Shown: positions 20,501 through 28,989, counted from the stretch's first letter. The stretch is DNA of 64,000 nucleotides from UBA2287 sp964479665 (GCA_964479665.1 CAYZNN010000016.1:12149-76148); one strand, 5' to 3'. Notes: generated from the letters alone by a model not told the origin. Numbers and translations: made by a program.

Positions 20501-21255
20501 CAACCGACGAAACAAAACTCAAACAAATAATTGGAAACCTCATTTACAACGCTATTAAATTTACAGAGAAAGGGGCGGTAGAGTTTGGGTACAGACTATC
20601 TGGAAAATCAATTGAATTTTATATTAAGGATACTGGAATTGGAATTCACCCCGATAACTTCAATAAAATTTTTGAACGCTTTCAACAGGTTGAAAACGCA
20701 ACCACAGAAAGCAGGAGAGGTACGGGACTGGGACTCTCAATTGCTAAAGCTTTTGTTGAACTGCTAGGTGGTGAAATTTGGCTTACTTCCCAACTAGGTG
20801 TGGGGTCAACCTTTTTCTTCACAATTCCGCTTAAACAATCCGAACCTATTTCAGATAATTTACAAATTAAAACACCAGAAATATTACTTTGCGAAGGGAA
20901 AACCATACTGATTGCAGAAGACGATCACCCAAATTACCTATACATTAAAGAGCTTTTGAGCCTTACAAAAGCCAAAATTATTCATGCTAAAAATGGTTAC
21001 GAGGCTATTGAACTTTGCAACACATACCCTATCGATTTAATTCTCATGGACATTAAAATGCCATTTCTTAATGGTCTTGAAACGGCTACAGAACTTCGTA
21101 AAAATGGGTTCGACATGCCAATTATTGCTCAAACCGCATATGCATTTGCAGAGGATAGGACAAAAGCATTAGAGCATGGCTGTAACGACTATATTGCCAA
21201 ACCAATTGTTAAGGAAGAACTTTTCAACTTAATTAAAAAATGGATAACTTGGTAA
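17506..21255 (+). CDS. large hybrid histidine kinase (multi-PAS, GAF, HisKA, HATPase, receiver)
   Basis: A 1249-residue soluble hybrid sensor kinase without a transmembrane segment. After an N-terminal coiled coil come four PAS domains (about 45-150, 160-280, 290-410, 445-560), a GAF domain (about 570-740) and a fifth PAS (about 755-870). The HisKA dimerisation domain carries the phospho-acceptor His896 in the motif MSHEIRTPMN. The ATPase domain has the N box NLIYNAIKF, DTGIGI and GTGLGLSIAKA. A C-terminal receiver has the acceptor Asp1182 in LILMDIKMP and a conserved Lys in YIAKP. It autophosphorylates and relays phosphate internally, probably to a separate phosphotransfer protein. No response-regulator output gene lies next to it. 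The frame is intact across 3.7 kb. The absence of membrane segments suggests cytoplasmic signals. Confidence 0.93.
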   Translation: MKKDQTSLIEKLQKRINELEEQNNLLLSFQKADLESQKIINQGLSAFFNLSLDLLCIADLSGNFLKVNKSWKKLLGYSIEQLERSKFLDFVHPDDMEQTLEAMKQLEGQVPVINFVNRYRCSNGTWKHIEWRAQPIGKIVFAAAQDITERKQHQEALEASEERFWLVADATDLGIWDWNVPTNNVYYSPQWKKQVGYEDFELENEFKTWEDLLHPDDYERMHREVKNYLDKPLGAFTAEFRLRHKNGSYIWIHNRASAKIDSDGRVVRFFGAHTDITQRKKWEEYIRQAKETYQGIIDCLNEAVYIQDEQGIFIEVNKTAERFYGYPRDYFIGKTPEFLSAPEVNNLEEIKNALSKAIEGHPSVFEFWGMRKDGQIFPKEVSVSPGIYFGQKVVIAVARDISERKEAEMMLKEKTEQIEKQNEEYKQLNNELLIAKETLGESERKFRNLVETAFDGIYLLEGRRFKYVNPSFCEITGYSYIELTSAEFNFTHLLSEKARRIVEERYMSRVLGDAIPARYEFQMITKNQEIREVEVSTVPIGFGEKFQQMGIIRDFTQRRSMEREIVFRSKLQGLLINLGMRFINLPVQKINTEINSALAEMGQFFDVDRAYIFTYDFQTRTASNTFEWCAADILSEKDNFQNLPLDLIPSWVNNHTKDKVIHIPKVFEMTESDSVKEILISQGIKSVITIPMTYETECIGFVGFDSVKDFREWSESETTLLKLFANLLVNVQVKTRFEQSLREAKIKAEVKQIQVRNIIDFSPVGIVLIDPTGRVIDVNEAAIKMLGTPSADATKRINIFQTPALKEIGLTTDLSKCIATKSSVYNEKRYVSIWGKEVFVKYYLVPVIIDNEIESVLANIEDITQTKETEIKLIKLKEQAEESDRLKSAFLANMSHEIRTPMNAICGFSNLLLGPELTSDQLQYFVEIININSQQLLALINDIIDVSKIEAGQVRVSSSSFNLSKSLRDIHIQYSLVAKSKQIDLVIREGLITKDFHISTDETKLKQIIGNLIYNAIKFTEKGAVEFGYRLSGKSIEFYIKDTGIGIHPDNFNKIFERFQQVENATTESRRGTGLGLSIAKAFVELLGGEIWLTSQLGVGSTFFFTIPLKQSEPISDNLQIKTPEILLCEGKTILIAEDDHPNYLYIKELLSLTKAKIIHAKNGYEAIELCNTYPIDLILMDIKMPFLNGLETATELRKNGFDMPIIAQTAYAFAEDRTKALEHGCNDYIAKPIVKEELFNLIKKWITW

Positions 21256-21274
21256 AGTAGAAACATTTGCAAAC

Positions 21275-21655
21275 ATGGAAAAAATAACTAAAAAGTGCCT
21301 TGAATGTGGAGAAATAATATTTGGTAGAATTGATAAAAAATTTTGCACAGATCAGTGCAGAAACACTTTCAACAACCGGTTAAATGTAAATTCTTCAAAT
21401 ATTATTCGAAACATTAACAACCTTCTTCGAAAAAACCGACGGATTCTTGAAACTCTAAACAAAAAGGGTACAAAAACCATTGTATCAAAAGAATTGTTGC
21501 TCTCAAAGGGCTTTAATTTCAGTTACCATACAAATACTTACAAAACTCAAAGGGGGCTTACTTACACTTTTTGCTATGAACAGGGGTACCTATTTTTAGA
21601 AGACAAAGGTCAATACCTGCTGGTTACGCAAAGAGACAAGGAGGGAGAAAATTAA
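21275..21655 (+). CDS. small zinc-ribbon protein of unknown function
   Basis: A 126-residue basic protein beginning with CLECGEIIFGRIDKKFCTDQC, two CxxC/CxxxC knuckles that should bind one zinc ion. The remainder (asparagine- and lysine-rich, then RGLTYTFCYEQGYLFLEDKG) has no motif I know. It starts 20 bases after the hybrid kinase stop, so the two may share a transcript. Possible roles include nucleic-acid or protein binding through the ribbon. Function unknown. Confidence 0.65.
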   Translation: MEKITKKCLECGEIIFGRIDKKFCTDQCRNTFNNRLNVNSSNIIRNINNLLRKNRRILETLNKKGTKTIVSKELLLSKGFNFSYHTNTYKTQRGLTYTFCYEQGYLFLEDKGQYLLVTQRDKEGEN

Positions 21656-21733
21656 GTTCCTATGGCTATTGGAATAAGGGTAAATTAATATAAATGGGTA
21701 TTATTGTTAGTTGAACCTCTAATCTGCGGCATA

Positions 21734-22579
21734 ATGCAAACCCATTTAATCAAAATTGCCGTAGCTTTTGCGCTGGCTACCTCCCTTTCGTGTACCAACG
21801 AATCGAATCAAAATAAAGGTTCCCTTTATATAATTGGAGGAGGTAAAAGGCCCCCCGAAATGGTAAATCAGCTCATTAACCTATCGGGTGTTACCAATGG
21901 TAAATACATAATTTTGCTCCCCATGGCAAGCAGCGAGCCCGATACCGCAGCATTTTGGGCAATGAAACAGTTCAATGATTTGGGCGTTTCAAACATAACC
22001 TACTATAATACTATTAAGGACGAAGAGTTGAGTGCTGAGAAACTCGATTCGCTTGAGAATGCAGGTATGATATACAAGGTGGGGATCAGTCGCTTTTTAT
22101 GAATATTGTTAGGAGCACACCTGTAGAACAAGCAATTAAAAACGCATATAAAAAAGGGGCTACTATAGCAGGCACAAGTGCTGGTGCTGCGGTTATGAGC
22201 AAAAAAATGATAACTGGTAAGCTGGTAATGCAACCCCTAATGAACGGATATCGTGCCATTCAGCCCGGGAACATTGAATTGTCGGAAGGGTTGGGACTCG
22301 TTTCCTCTGCTATAATCTCAGCACTTTATTTGGCGGGAGCGAATGAATCGGCTTATTTCTGTTGCCATTGAGAATCCAAACGAACTTGCCATTGGCATCG
22401 ACGAGTCGACCGCCATTCTGGTAAAGGGCGATAGCGCAAAAGTTTATGGAACAAGTCAGGTTGTTGTGTTAAATTCTTCTAAAGCCTCAACCCTATCGAC
22501 CGATTCGCTATTGGGGGCAAAGAGGATTGAACTGAGCGTTTTCATACCCGGCCAGCGTTTCTCTTTAAAAGTAAAATAG
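21734..22579 (+). pseudogene. cyanophycinase-like (peptidase S51) lipoprotein gene, two frameshifts
   Basis: Three overlapping frames rebuild one protein of about 280 residues. It starts at the ATG at 21734 with a lipoprotein signal (ALATSLSC), followed by LYIIGGGKRPPEM, the S51-type first strand. In the first frame the sequence then degenerates at about 22071-22082; the expected GGDQS segment is found one frame over and runs into AGTSAGAAVMS, the nucleophile elbow with the catalytic Ser. A second break at about 22316-22321 is consistent with loss of two bases where intact relatives read IIDQHF; the remaining frame continues IWRERMNRLISVA and AIGIDESTAILV to the stop. Intact family members are serine exopeptidases acting on cyanophycin or Asp-dipeptides. 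The gene cannot give an active product as read. Confidence 0.8.
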
Positions 22580-22581
22580 CT

Positions 22582-24873
22582 TTACTGATTGGCGTGGGTT
22601 ATATCGATTGAAACCTTCAAAACTTTGTAAACATCACCAATAGCATTCTGTATGGGTGTATAGGTTTCTAAAAATACGAAATCCTTCCCATTTATGCTTA
22701 CCCTAGTGGTTTGCTTCTGAATATGGCCCTTACGCAAATTCGACCAAAACTGCTCGTATGTCATTTTTTGCTCATCGGTCATTACAATATTCTCCGAATG
22801 ATGGTGACCAATTGCCTCGTCTCTCGATATTCCAAGCAATTCCAAATAAGCATCGTTTATGTTAATAATTACACCCCTGCTATCGTATTCCATAACATAC
22901 GACGATGCGTTTAGTGCATTTATTAGCCCCTCCATTTCAAATGTTTTTCGGGTCGCTTCCTCCTGGGTTGCCTGAAGTTCCTCGAGGTTTTGGCGCATCT
23001 CTTCCTCTTGCGCCGCCATCATTTCAGCCTGCTCCTGCGACCTGCGAAGCAGGTCGTTGGTTTTTTGGTTTATTCGTACTGTACGCAAGGTAGAGGCAAT
23101 GCTCTCAGCCAATCTCTCGGCAAAATCAATCTCGTATTTTTGGAACCGTTGCAATGAGGCTATTTCGATTACACCCAAAACCTCACCCTCTATTTTTAAA
23201 GGAATAAGAAGCAGCACATTCGGATTTATGCCACCAAGCCCCGATGTTACTTCTAAATAATCCTGCGGAACTTCTATTAAGTAAATGGTTTCTTTCTCAA
23301 TAGCACATGTGCCTACCAGGCCTGACCCCAACTGGTAGGATTTCTCCATAAATCGTTTACGATCGTAAGCAAATGCCGAAACCAGATCGAGAGTAACGCT
23401 GCCCTCCATCTCGTTTTTAACAAAAACGCCTCCAACACTTGCCCTCAGATACCAAACTAGGTTTTTTATGAGTGTGTCGCTAAGAAGCGACAGGTTATCG
23501 TTGTTCTGACGTAAAATATCGCCGAACTTGGCGAGCCCTTCATTGGTCCATTGCCTAATTCCCTCTTCCTGCTTCCGCTTTATTTCATCCTCTTTGGCCT
23601 GCCTTAGGTTGTCTCGCATGCTTATAAGCGATTTCCCCAGAACGTCCTCGTCACTAATCAAATGAAGTTCGGAATCGAGCTGGCCACGGCCTATGCTTGC
23701 AGCAAATTCTGTTTTTGCCAAAAGGCCATCGATTGATTTGGATAGTGCCTTCGACATGGTTGCAATTTCATCGCCAGTGTTAATTTCTACACGCATCGAC
23801 TGGTCAACTCGGCCCTCCGCCAATTGGTTGAGTAATGCAGTAACTGTTTTAATGGGTTTTGTAATACTATTTGCAAGTACAAAAATTATAAGAACTAGAA
23901 AAATCATTCCTACGATTCCTACTATCAGACTTATATTAAAATTTCGGTTCGACTGAGCTAGGATAACTCTTTCTGGTACTACTATACCCAAGGCCCATGG
24001 TGTTTTTGTTTGCCCAACCATAATTGGAGAAAGTGTATAAAAAAGCCTTTCACCATATTCATTGGTATAGATAAAGTTGAACTTTTCACCTTTCGACACT
24101 CTTTCAATAACATTGAACCTACCAACCAATTCGGGTAAAACGTTAGCTATATTCTTGCTAAATTGAGATGTATCGGGGTTTGCAACAAAAACCCCCTTGT
24201 TTGAAAGGATGAAAGCAGTACTTTCATTGTAAGGCTTTATAGATTTAACTAAATCTTGGAAACGTCCAAGAAACAAATCGATTCCTACCAAACCAATAAA
24301 TTTCCCATTCACATACATTGGAGATGCCAATGAAGTCATCATGCCTCCGGTTTGAAGGGTGGAAGTATAGGGTTCAACTATACTCTCTTTACCAGCGCTC
24401 TTTAAACTGGCATAAACTGGGGGGTCCTGGTCAAGGCTTCTTTTTTCGTATTTGGTTAAAAGCCTTCCCTGGCTTCTATAACAAATGTGCAACCATCGTC
24501 CATGGGTTTTGTTCCAAGAAGGGTCTAAATATGTAAATTCCCAGCTGTCCCAAATGGCATCGAGGTGTGGATTGCTTGCCATAACTCGTTTGTACATGGC
24601 AATTATCATTTGTTGCCACTGATCAAAGGGTATATACTTGTGCTCCAAGAATGCATTGGATAGTGAACGGGCAATGGCTAAATCGCTATTTAACCAGTCT
24701 TCAACCATAGTTGCGTAATGGTCGGAATGCTTATTGGTTAGTTCTAGGCTGTTAATGTACGTAACCTTTTTTGTTGTTACACTAAAATATCCAATGGTTG
24801 CAGCAAAAATAGCAATCGATGCCCCCAAAATGAATATGGTTATTTTTTGCCTAATATTCAGTTTTAGTTTCAT
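22582..24873 (-). CDS. membrane receptor with cache, HAMP, GAF and PAS domains, no output domain
   Basis: A 763-residue protein: first transmembrane helix (about residues 10-30), a periplasmic double-cache ligand-binding domain (about 35-305, with LVGIDLFLGRF), second transmembrane helix (about 315-340), a HAMP domain and a second HAMP-like segment, a GAF domain (about 460-610), a coiled coil (EEEMRQNLEELQATQEEATR) and a terminal PAS domain. No histidine kinase, methyl-accepting, GGDEF or phosphatase domain follows. A close paralogue with the same order lies at 38767-41097. It presumably transmits a periplasmic signal to a separate partner; the partner is not evident. The stop lies three bases from that of the convergent broken cyanophycinase-like gene. 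Confidence 0.85.
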   Translation of the reverse strand: MKLKLNIRQKITIFILGASIAIFAATIGYFSVTTKKVTYINSLELTNKHSDHYATMVEDWLNSDLAIARSLSNAFLEHKYIPFDQWQQMIIAMYKRVMASNPHLDAIWDSWEFTYLDPSWNKTHGRWLHICYRSQGRLLTKYEKRSLDQDPPVYASLKSAGKESIVEPYTSTLQTGGMMTSLASPMYVNGKFIGLVGIDLFLGRFQDLVKSIKPYNESTAFILSNKGVFVANPDTSQFSKNIANVLPELVGRFNVIERVSKGEKFNFIYTNEYGERLFYTLSPIMVGQTKTPWALGIVVPERVILAQSNRNFNISLIVGIVGMIFLVLIIFVLANSITKPIKTVTALLNQLAEGRVDQSMRVEINTGDEIATMSKALSKSIDGLLAKTEFAASIGRGQLDSELHLISDEDVLGKSLISMRDNLRQAKEDEIKRKQEEGIRQWTNEGLAKFGDILRQNNDNLSLLSDTLIKNLVWYLRASVGGVFVKNEMEGSVTLDLVSAFAYDRKRFMEKSYQLGSGLVGTCAIEKETIYLIEVPQDYLEVTSGLGGINPNVLLLIPLKIEGEVLGVIEIASLQRFQKYEIDFAERLAESIASTLRTVRINQKTNDLLRRSQEQAEMMAAQEEEMRQNLEELQATQEEATRKTFEMEGLINALNASSYVMEYDSRGVIININDAYLELLGISRDEAIGHHHSENIVMTDEQKMTYEQFWSNLRKGHIQKQTTRVSINGKDFVFLETYTPIQNAIGDVYKVLKVSIDITHANQ

Positions 24874-25024
24874 ACCTTGATATTTTAAGCTTTAAACTTA
24901 ATAAAAAAAGCGATTAACCGCCAAACTACCTAACAAAAAAGGCCATAGAACAAAGGGGAATGAAGGAAAGAAGGAATAATACAATTTATAGTTCCTCGAT
25001 TTATGCTAGTATTAATTGTTTTAA

Positions 25025-25032
25025 TACTTTTG
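25025..25032 (+). promoter_or_regulatory. candidate -7 box for the CPBP protease gene
   Basis: TACTTTTG matches TAnnTTTG and ends 22 bases before the ATG at 25055. The -33 position holds only a TTAT-like sequence, so support is partial. Confidence 0.35.
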
Positions 25033-25054
25033 TTTTTGTAATATATAATTTCTT

Positions 25055-25975
25055 ATGAACTCTTTCCAACGCGATAACAATCCTATTCTTCCTATTCTTC
25101 TTCTTTTCCTTTTTGCGCTGGTGGGCATGTTACTATTTATGCTTTTAGGAGGATTGATTGTTTATCTTGCAACAGATTCTACGAGCATTAACGCAGCACT
25201 ATCGGGTTCGCATACCACTACAGAAGGATTAATGTCTATTCGTATTCTTCAGGTATTCCAAACCATTGGTATTTTTATTTTCCCGTCAATATTGGCAGCT
25301 ATACTTTCATCTGACAGTGCTCGCAATTTTTTGGGTTTACATCCAACAAAACGTAATTTTTACTTCTACTCATTAATTTTAATGGTTGTAGCTATTCCGG
25401 GTATAAACCTTGTTGCATCACTCAACGCTCAAATTCCTCTGCCACAATGGATGGTTGAAATGGAAGAAAAAGCTGCGGCAATTACTGAGGCACTCTTAGT
25501 TGTAAAAGATTTTAATGTATTCCTATTCAACTTTCTTATGGTTGCCATATTACCTGCTATTGGGGAAGAATTGTTTTTTAGGGGAGGTTTACAGCCACTG
25601 ATATCCCGTTTAGTAAGAAGTTCTTTCTGGGGAATACTAATTACTTCTGCCCTTTTTAGCGCCATACATTTTCAGTTTCAGGGTTTCATTCCAAGGTTAC
25701 TGCTCGGTATGCTATTTGGGTACCTGTTTCTCTGGACTAAATCTATTTGGATTCCTATACTAGTCCATTTTGTAAACAATGCGGTGGCTACCGTTGTTTA
25801 TTTCCTTATTGGCCGCGGGATTGTTCCTACAAATTCCGAAAAAATTGGTGAAATAGAGAATTTATGGTACTTAGGTTTGGCTAGCTTGTTGGCCACTGCG
25901 GCTCTAGCAATATTCATTTGGCGAAAATCGAAGCAAAGTTTACAAGTTTACTCCAATCAATCCGCTACTGAATAG
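25055..25975 (+). CDS. CPBP-family intramembrane metalloprotease
   Basis: A 306-residue protein with about eight transmembrane helices. The CPBP (Abi/Rce1-like) motifs are in order: EELFFRG (EExxxR) near residue 173, SALFSAIHF (FxxxH) near residue 207, and HFVNNAVATV (HxxxN type) near residue 245. These supply the glutamate and histidine residues of the glutamate/metal protease centre in the inner membrane. Family members process prenylated or membrane substrates, or serve in bacteriocin self-immunity; the substrate here is unknown. The last 36 bases overlap the 3' end of the convergent gene at 25940-26674. Confidence 0.88.
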   Translation: MNSFQRDNNPILPILLLFLFALVGMLLFMLLGGLIVYLATDSTSINAALSGSHTTTEGLMSIRILQVFQTIGIFIFPSILAAILSSDSARNFLGLHPTKRNFYFYSLILMVVAIPGINLVASLNAQIPLPQWMVEMEEKAAAITEALLVVKDFNVFLFNFLMVAILPAIGEELFFRGGLQPLISRLVRSSFWGILITSALFSAIHFQFQGFIPRLLLGMLFGYLFLWTKSIWIPILVHFVNNAVATVVYFLIGRGIVPTNSEKIGEIENLWYLGLASLLATAALAIFIWRKSKQSLQVYSNQSATE

Positions 25976-26674
25976 TTCGAGGCTCTTCAATTCGTTTTTA
26001 CGATAAACATACACTAGTCCATATTGGGATGCATACTCGCGTCTTTCGTCGTCGGTAAAATCCTTATAGTGTGCCTCAACTTCGTTCCAAATATTTAAAA
26101 TTATTTCATCGGCCTTTTCTCTAAGTGCATCTAGCTCGTTCTGAGCACGTAGGGTATTTTGCTGCAATACCTTTTGGTGATTATGGGCATCGACAAAATT
26201 TTGGTAACGTACCTTTACAACGGCAATGGTGGGGTTCGTAATGGGTGCTTGGCCCTTACTCAATCGGCTAGTTTCACCGTCAATTATTCTTTTGCCCCAC
26301 TCTATCAGATCCTTTTCAGTATTTAAGGTAGGAACTTTTCGTTCGTCAATGTCCATACTGTAAATTAATCGAACCTGTGGGGGCATTTCACCTCTGGCAA
26401 TGGCCATATTAATTACCTGAATAAAATGGGAGAGGTACAGTTTGGCCTTTTTTTGTATTGCTTGGTAATCTTTATTTTTTTCAACCTGAATAGTATAGGC
26501 TGCTTTATAGTTGGCCATGGATTTTTCGAAGCTGTTTATAAACAGCTCAACCTTTCCAAAGGAACTTTGTGAAAACGCCAATTTGAAGGGAGGTAAATCC
26601 TTACCCTTCTTTAGGGCGGTTTTCAACGCGCGCAATCGGGCGCTATCGGTATTGGGCAAACGACGGTACGGCAT
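25940..26674 (-). CDS. conserved hypothetical protein
   Basis: A 244-residue cytoplasmic-looking protein. The start MPYRRLPNTDSARLRALKTA at 26674 is preferred because the longer frame upstream encodes an unrelated hydrophobic stretch. The sequence is helix-rich and charged, with a conserved-looking N-terminal PYRRLPNTD motif, but no catalytic motif. I know this only as a type of hypothetical protein found in Bacteroidota and cannot assign a function. Its 3' end overlaps that of the CPBP gene tail to tail. Confidence 0.65.
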   Translation of the reverse strand: MPYRRLPNTDSARLRALKTALKKGKDLPPFKLAFSQSSFGKVELFINSFEKSMANYKAAYTIQVEKNKDYQAIQKKAKLYLSHFIQVINMAIARGEMPPQVRLIYSMDIDERKVPTLNTEKDLIEWGKRIIDGETSRLSKGQAPITNPTIAVVKVRYQNFVDAHNHQKVLQQNTLRAQNELDALREKADEIILNIWNEVEAHYKDFTDDERREYASQYGLVYVYRKNELKSLELFSSGLIGVNL

Positions 26675-26926
26675 GGCGGCGGTTAATACGGTGTTGATAA
26701 TGTGCGAATGTATGAATATAAATCTGAAAAACAAGGGTATTCGCAAAATTTTTATTTTTCTTTTTAATTTGATTTTTAGTCACTTGTGATGCGAACGGGA
26801 TTAAACAGCCCCAAATAAAGCAATGTTCCCATAAATCATTCGGTAATATTTTGCACTCATGTTTTATTTGGCCTTCGCAAACCAAAATAGTACCTTTAAT
26901 CAGGAATTATTGGTTCGAAAATTATC

Positions 26927-26934
26927 TACCTTTG
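26927..26934 (+). promoter_or_regulatory. candidate -7 box of kbl
   Basis: TACCTTTG matches TAnnTTTG exactly and ends 20 bases before the ATG at 26955. It supports the internal start over the longer frame from 26859, because transcription from here would begin downstream of 26934. Confidence 0.5.
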
Positions 26935-26954
26935 GCAAAACAAAAAAGAAAACT

Positions 26955-28145
26955 ATGTACGGAAACCTTAAGCAATTTCTTGCTGCCGAACTGAAAACAA
27001 TTGAAGAGGCAGGATTATACAAAAAAGAGCGGGTTATTACATCAGCCCAACAAGCGAAAATTCGCGTGAATACAGGACAAGAGGTTCTTAACTTTTGCGC
27101 CAACAATTACTTAGGTCTTTCAAACCACCCTCAGTTGGTGAATGCAGCCAAACGCACGCTCGATAGTCATGGCTTTGGCATGTCGTCGGTTCGCTTTATT
27201 TGCGGCACACAGGATATACACAAAGAACTTGAAAAGAAAATATCAGAATATTTTGGTATGGAAGATACCATCCTGTATATAGCCGCTTTCGATGCTAATG
27301 GTGGAATATTCGAACCCATTTTTGGTGAAGAGGATGCCATAATCTCCGATGCACTAAACCATGCTTCGATTATCGATGGTGTTAGGCTCTGTAAAGCTCA
27401 GCGATACCGCTACAACAATGCCGATATGACCGATCTTGAAGAGAAACTCAAACTTGCCCAAGCCCAACGGTTCAGAATTATTGTAACTGACGGCGTTTTC
27501 TCAATGGATGGTAATGTGGCCCCCATGGACAAAATTGTTGAACTAGCCGAAAAGTATAATGCACTGATAATGGTTGACGAAAGTCACTCGGCGGGTGTTG
27601 TGGGAAGCACCGGAAGGGGTGTTACTGAACTCTTTAATTGCAGAGGGAAAGTAGATATTATTACAGGTACACTGGGTAAGGCTTTTGGTGGCGGATGCGG
27701 TGGTTTTACTACTGGAAAAAAGGAAATCATCGACATGCTTCGCCAACGCTCGCGGCCCTACCTTTTCTCCAATTCAATGCCACCTGCTATTGTAGGTGCC
27801 GGAATTGAAGCATTTAATATGCTGGCAAAAAGCAACGATCTTCATTCGAAACTTGTTGAAAATACCGGCTATTTCACTAAAAAAATGATCGAAGCTGGTT
27901 TCGACATAAAACCCACTCAAAGTGCTATTGTTGCTGTAATGCTCTACAACGCCAAACTTTCGCAGGATGTTGCAGCCGCATTGCTAAACGAAGGTATTTA
28001 TGTAATTGGTTTCTACTACCCTGTAGTTCCAAAGGATCAGGCAAGAATTCGTGTTCAAGTATCCGCCGGTCATTCACGCGAGGACCTTGACCGTTGTATA
28101 GCTGCGTTTACAAAGGTGGGCCAACAAATGGGCGTAATAAAATAA
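26955..28145 (+). CDS. kbl: glycine C-acetyltransferase (2-amino-3-ketobutyrate CoA ligase)
   Basis: A 396-residue PLP enzyme of the alpha-oxoamine synthase family. It interconverts glycine plus acetyl-CoA and 2-amino-3-ketobutyrate in threonine breakdown. Signatures: NNYLGLSNHP, GFGMSSVRFICGTQDIHKEL, DALNHASIIDGVRLCKAQRY, VDESHSAGVVG and TGTLGKAFGG, with the PLP-binding Lys242 (Lys244 in E. coli Kbl). These, the RYRYNNADM segment and the length agree with Kbl rather than with serine palmitoyltransferase or BioF. The start MYGNLKQFLAAEL fits the family N-terminus and the promoter-like box just upstream. Threonine dehydrogenase is not in the window. Confidence 0.94.
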   Translation: MYGNLKQFLAAELKTIEEAGLYKKERVITSAQQAKIRVNTGQEVLNFCANNYLGLSNHPQLVNAAKRTLDSHGFGMSSVRFICGTQDIHKELEKKISEYFGMEDTILYIAAFDANGGIFEPIFGEEDAIISDALNHASIIDGVRLCKAQRYRYNNADMTDLEEKLKLAQAQRFRIIVTDGVFSMDGNVAPMDKIVELAEKYNALIMVDESHSAGVVGSTGRGVTELFNCRGKVDIITGTLGKAFGGGCGGFTTGKKEIIDMLRQRSRPYLFSNSMPPAIVGAGIEAFNMLAKSNDLHSKLVENTGYFTKKMIEAGFDIKPTQSAIVAVMLYNAKLSQDVAAALLNEGIYVIGFYYPVVPKDQARIRVQVSAGHSREDLDRCIAAFTKVGQQMGVIK

Positions 28146-28147
28146 AT

Positions 28148-28297
28148 TATGAATGTCCGGAAAGATGACTAAAAGATAATAGAAAGCTCAATATTAACAA
28201 GCCTTATCGAGCTATTTGAATGTGAAACAATAAATCATCGATACAACTGTACTTATGCAACATCCAGACTTTTCTAGTTACCTTTACGGACACTCAT
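28148..28297. repeat. 150-bp MITE-like element with imperfect terminal inverted repeats
   Basis: The ends ATGAATGTCCGGAAAG... and ...CTTTACGGACACTCAT are inverted copies matching at about 18 of 22 positions. The 9-base direct repeat AAAATAAAT flanks the element (28139-28147 and 28298-28306), as a target-site duplication would. No coding sequence is inside. It lies directly after the kbl stop and before the kbl terminator hairpin. The flanks are AT-rich, so the direct repeat could be chance. Confidence 0.45.
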
Positions 28298-28318
28298 AAA
28301 ATAAATAATATAAATGCG

Positions 28319-28347
28319 AAAAGAGCCCATAACATTGGGCTCTTTTT
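28319..28347. terminator. bidirectional intrinsic terminator between kbl and the carbonic anhydrase remnant
   Basis: An 11-bp perfect stem (AAAAGAGCCCA with TGGGCTCTTTT) closes a six-base loop. It is flanked by A residues on one side and T residues on the other, so it can terminate transcripts from both converging genes. Confidence 0.85.
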
Positions 28348-28350
28348 AGT

Positions 28351-28978
28351 TTACACTATTTTATAAATTTCCATAATGTTTTTAAGTATACCATTGAAAT
28401 CGATTTTAAGATCGATGAGTTGCCCCGTTTCAATGTCGAACACCCAACCATGAACCGTAAGCTGTTGTTCCCTTATAGCCCCTTGGAATTCGGCCTTTTG
28501 TATTACATTAACGCACTGTTCCTGCACGTTGAGTTCAACCAGCCGTTTGTACCTGTTGTTTAAATTCTCAATGGCATCGAGCTCTTTTCGGTGTAAGCGG
28601 TATACAATGCGAATGTTCCATAGCCACGGGTTGAGTATTCCAAGATCCGACGATTGAATGGCTACCTTTATGCCCCCGCTGTTGCAACGACCTCAATCAA
28701 CAACATGATTAACACGTAGGTGCGAAACAGCATAGTTAATTACCGACATTGCGCCAAGGTCGGTGTTAGAAACCATGTTGGCAATATTCCTATGCACAAG
28801 CACTTCGCCGGGTTTTACACCCATAAGTTCTTCGGCCGACACACGGCTATTGGAACAACCAACATGCAGTAAACAGGGCGCTTGCCCTACTGCAAGTTTT
28901 GTGAATATAATCAGGGTCGATGCGCAACTTGTCAACTACCCAAACTTTGTTATTGTTGAAAACCTCTTCAATGCGCAT
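28351..28978 (-). pseudogene. beta-carbonic anhydrase remnant
   Basis: Aligned by eye to Bacteroidota beta-carbonic anhydrases, the gene is recognisable from MRIEEVFNNNKVW to the family C-terminus (VHGWVFDIETGQLIDLKIDF, then NGILKNIMEIYKIV). One extra base near 28903-28910 shifts the frame before the first active-site motif. An in-frame TGA lies inside the second motif, near 28697. Intact enzymes read CSDSR and CGHYxCGG; here these positions read CSNSR and, after the stop, GRCNSGG. The zinc-ligand His and Cys and the catalytic-dyad Asp are therefore all replaced. Surrounding segments (HRNIANMVSNTDLG, LVELNVQEQCVNVI) remain well conserved. Intact homologues hydrate CO2; this copy cannot. Confidence 0.85.
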
Positions 28979-28989
28979 GTTCTCTTATG

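Noticed and set aside
28690..28715. Targeted adenine mutagenesis (diversity-generating retroelement) of the carbonic anhydrase zinc motif
   Set aside because: Inferred changes include T-to-A as well as A-to-G on the coding strand, and no reverse transcriptase or template repeat is in the window.
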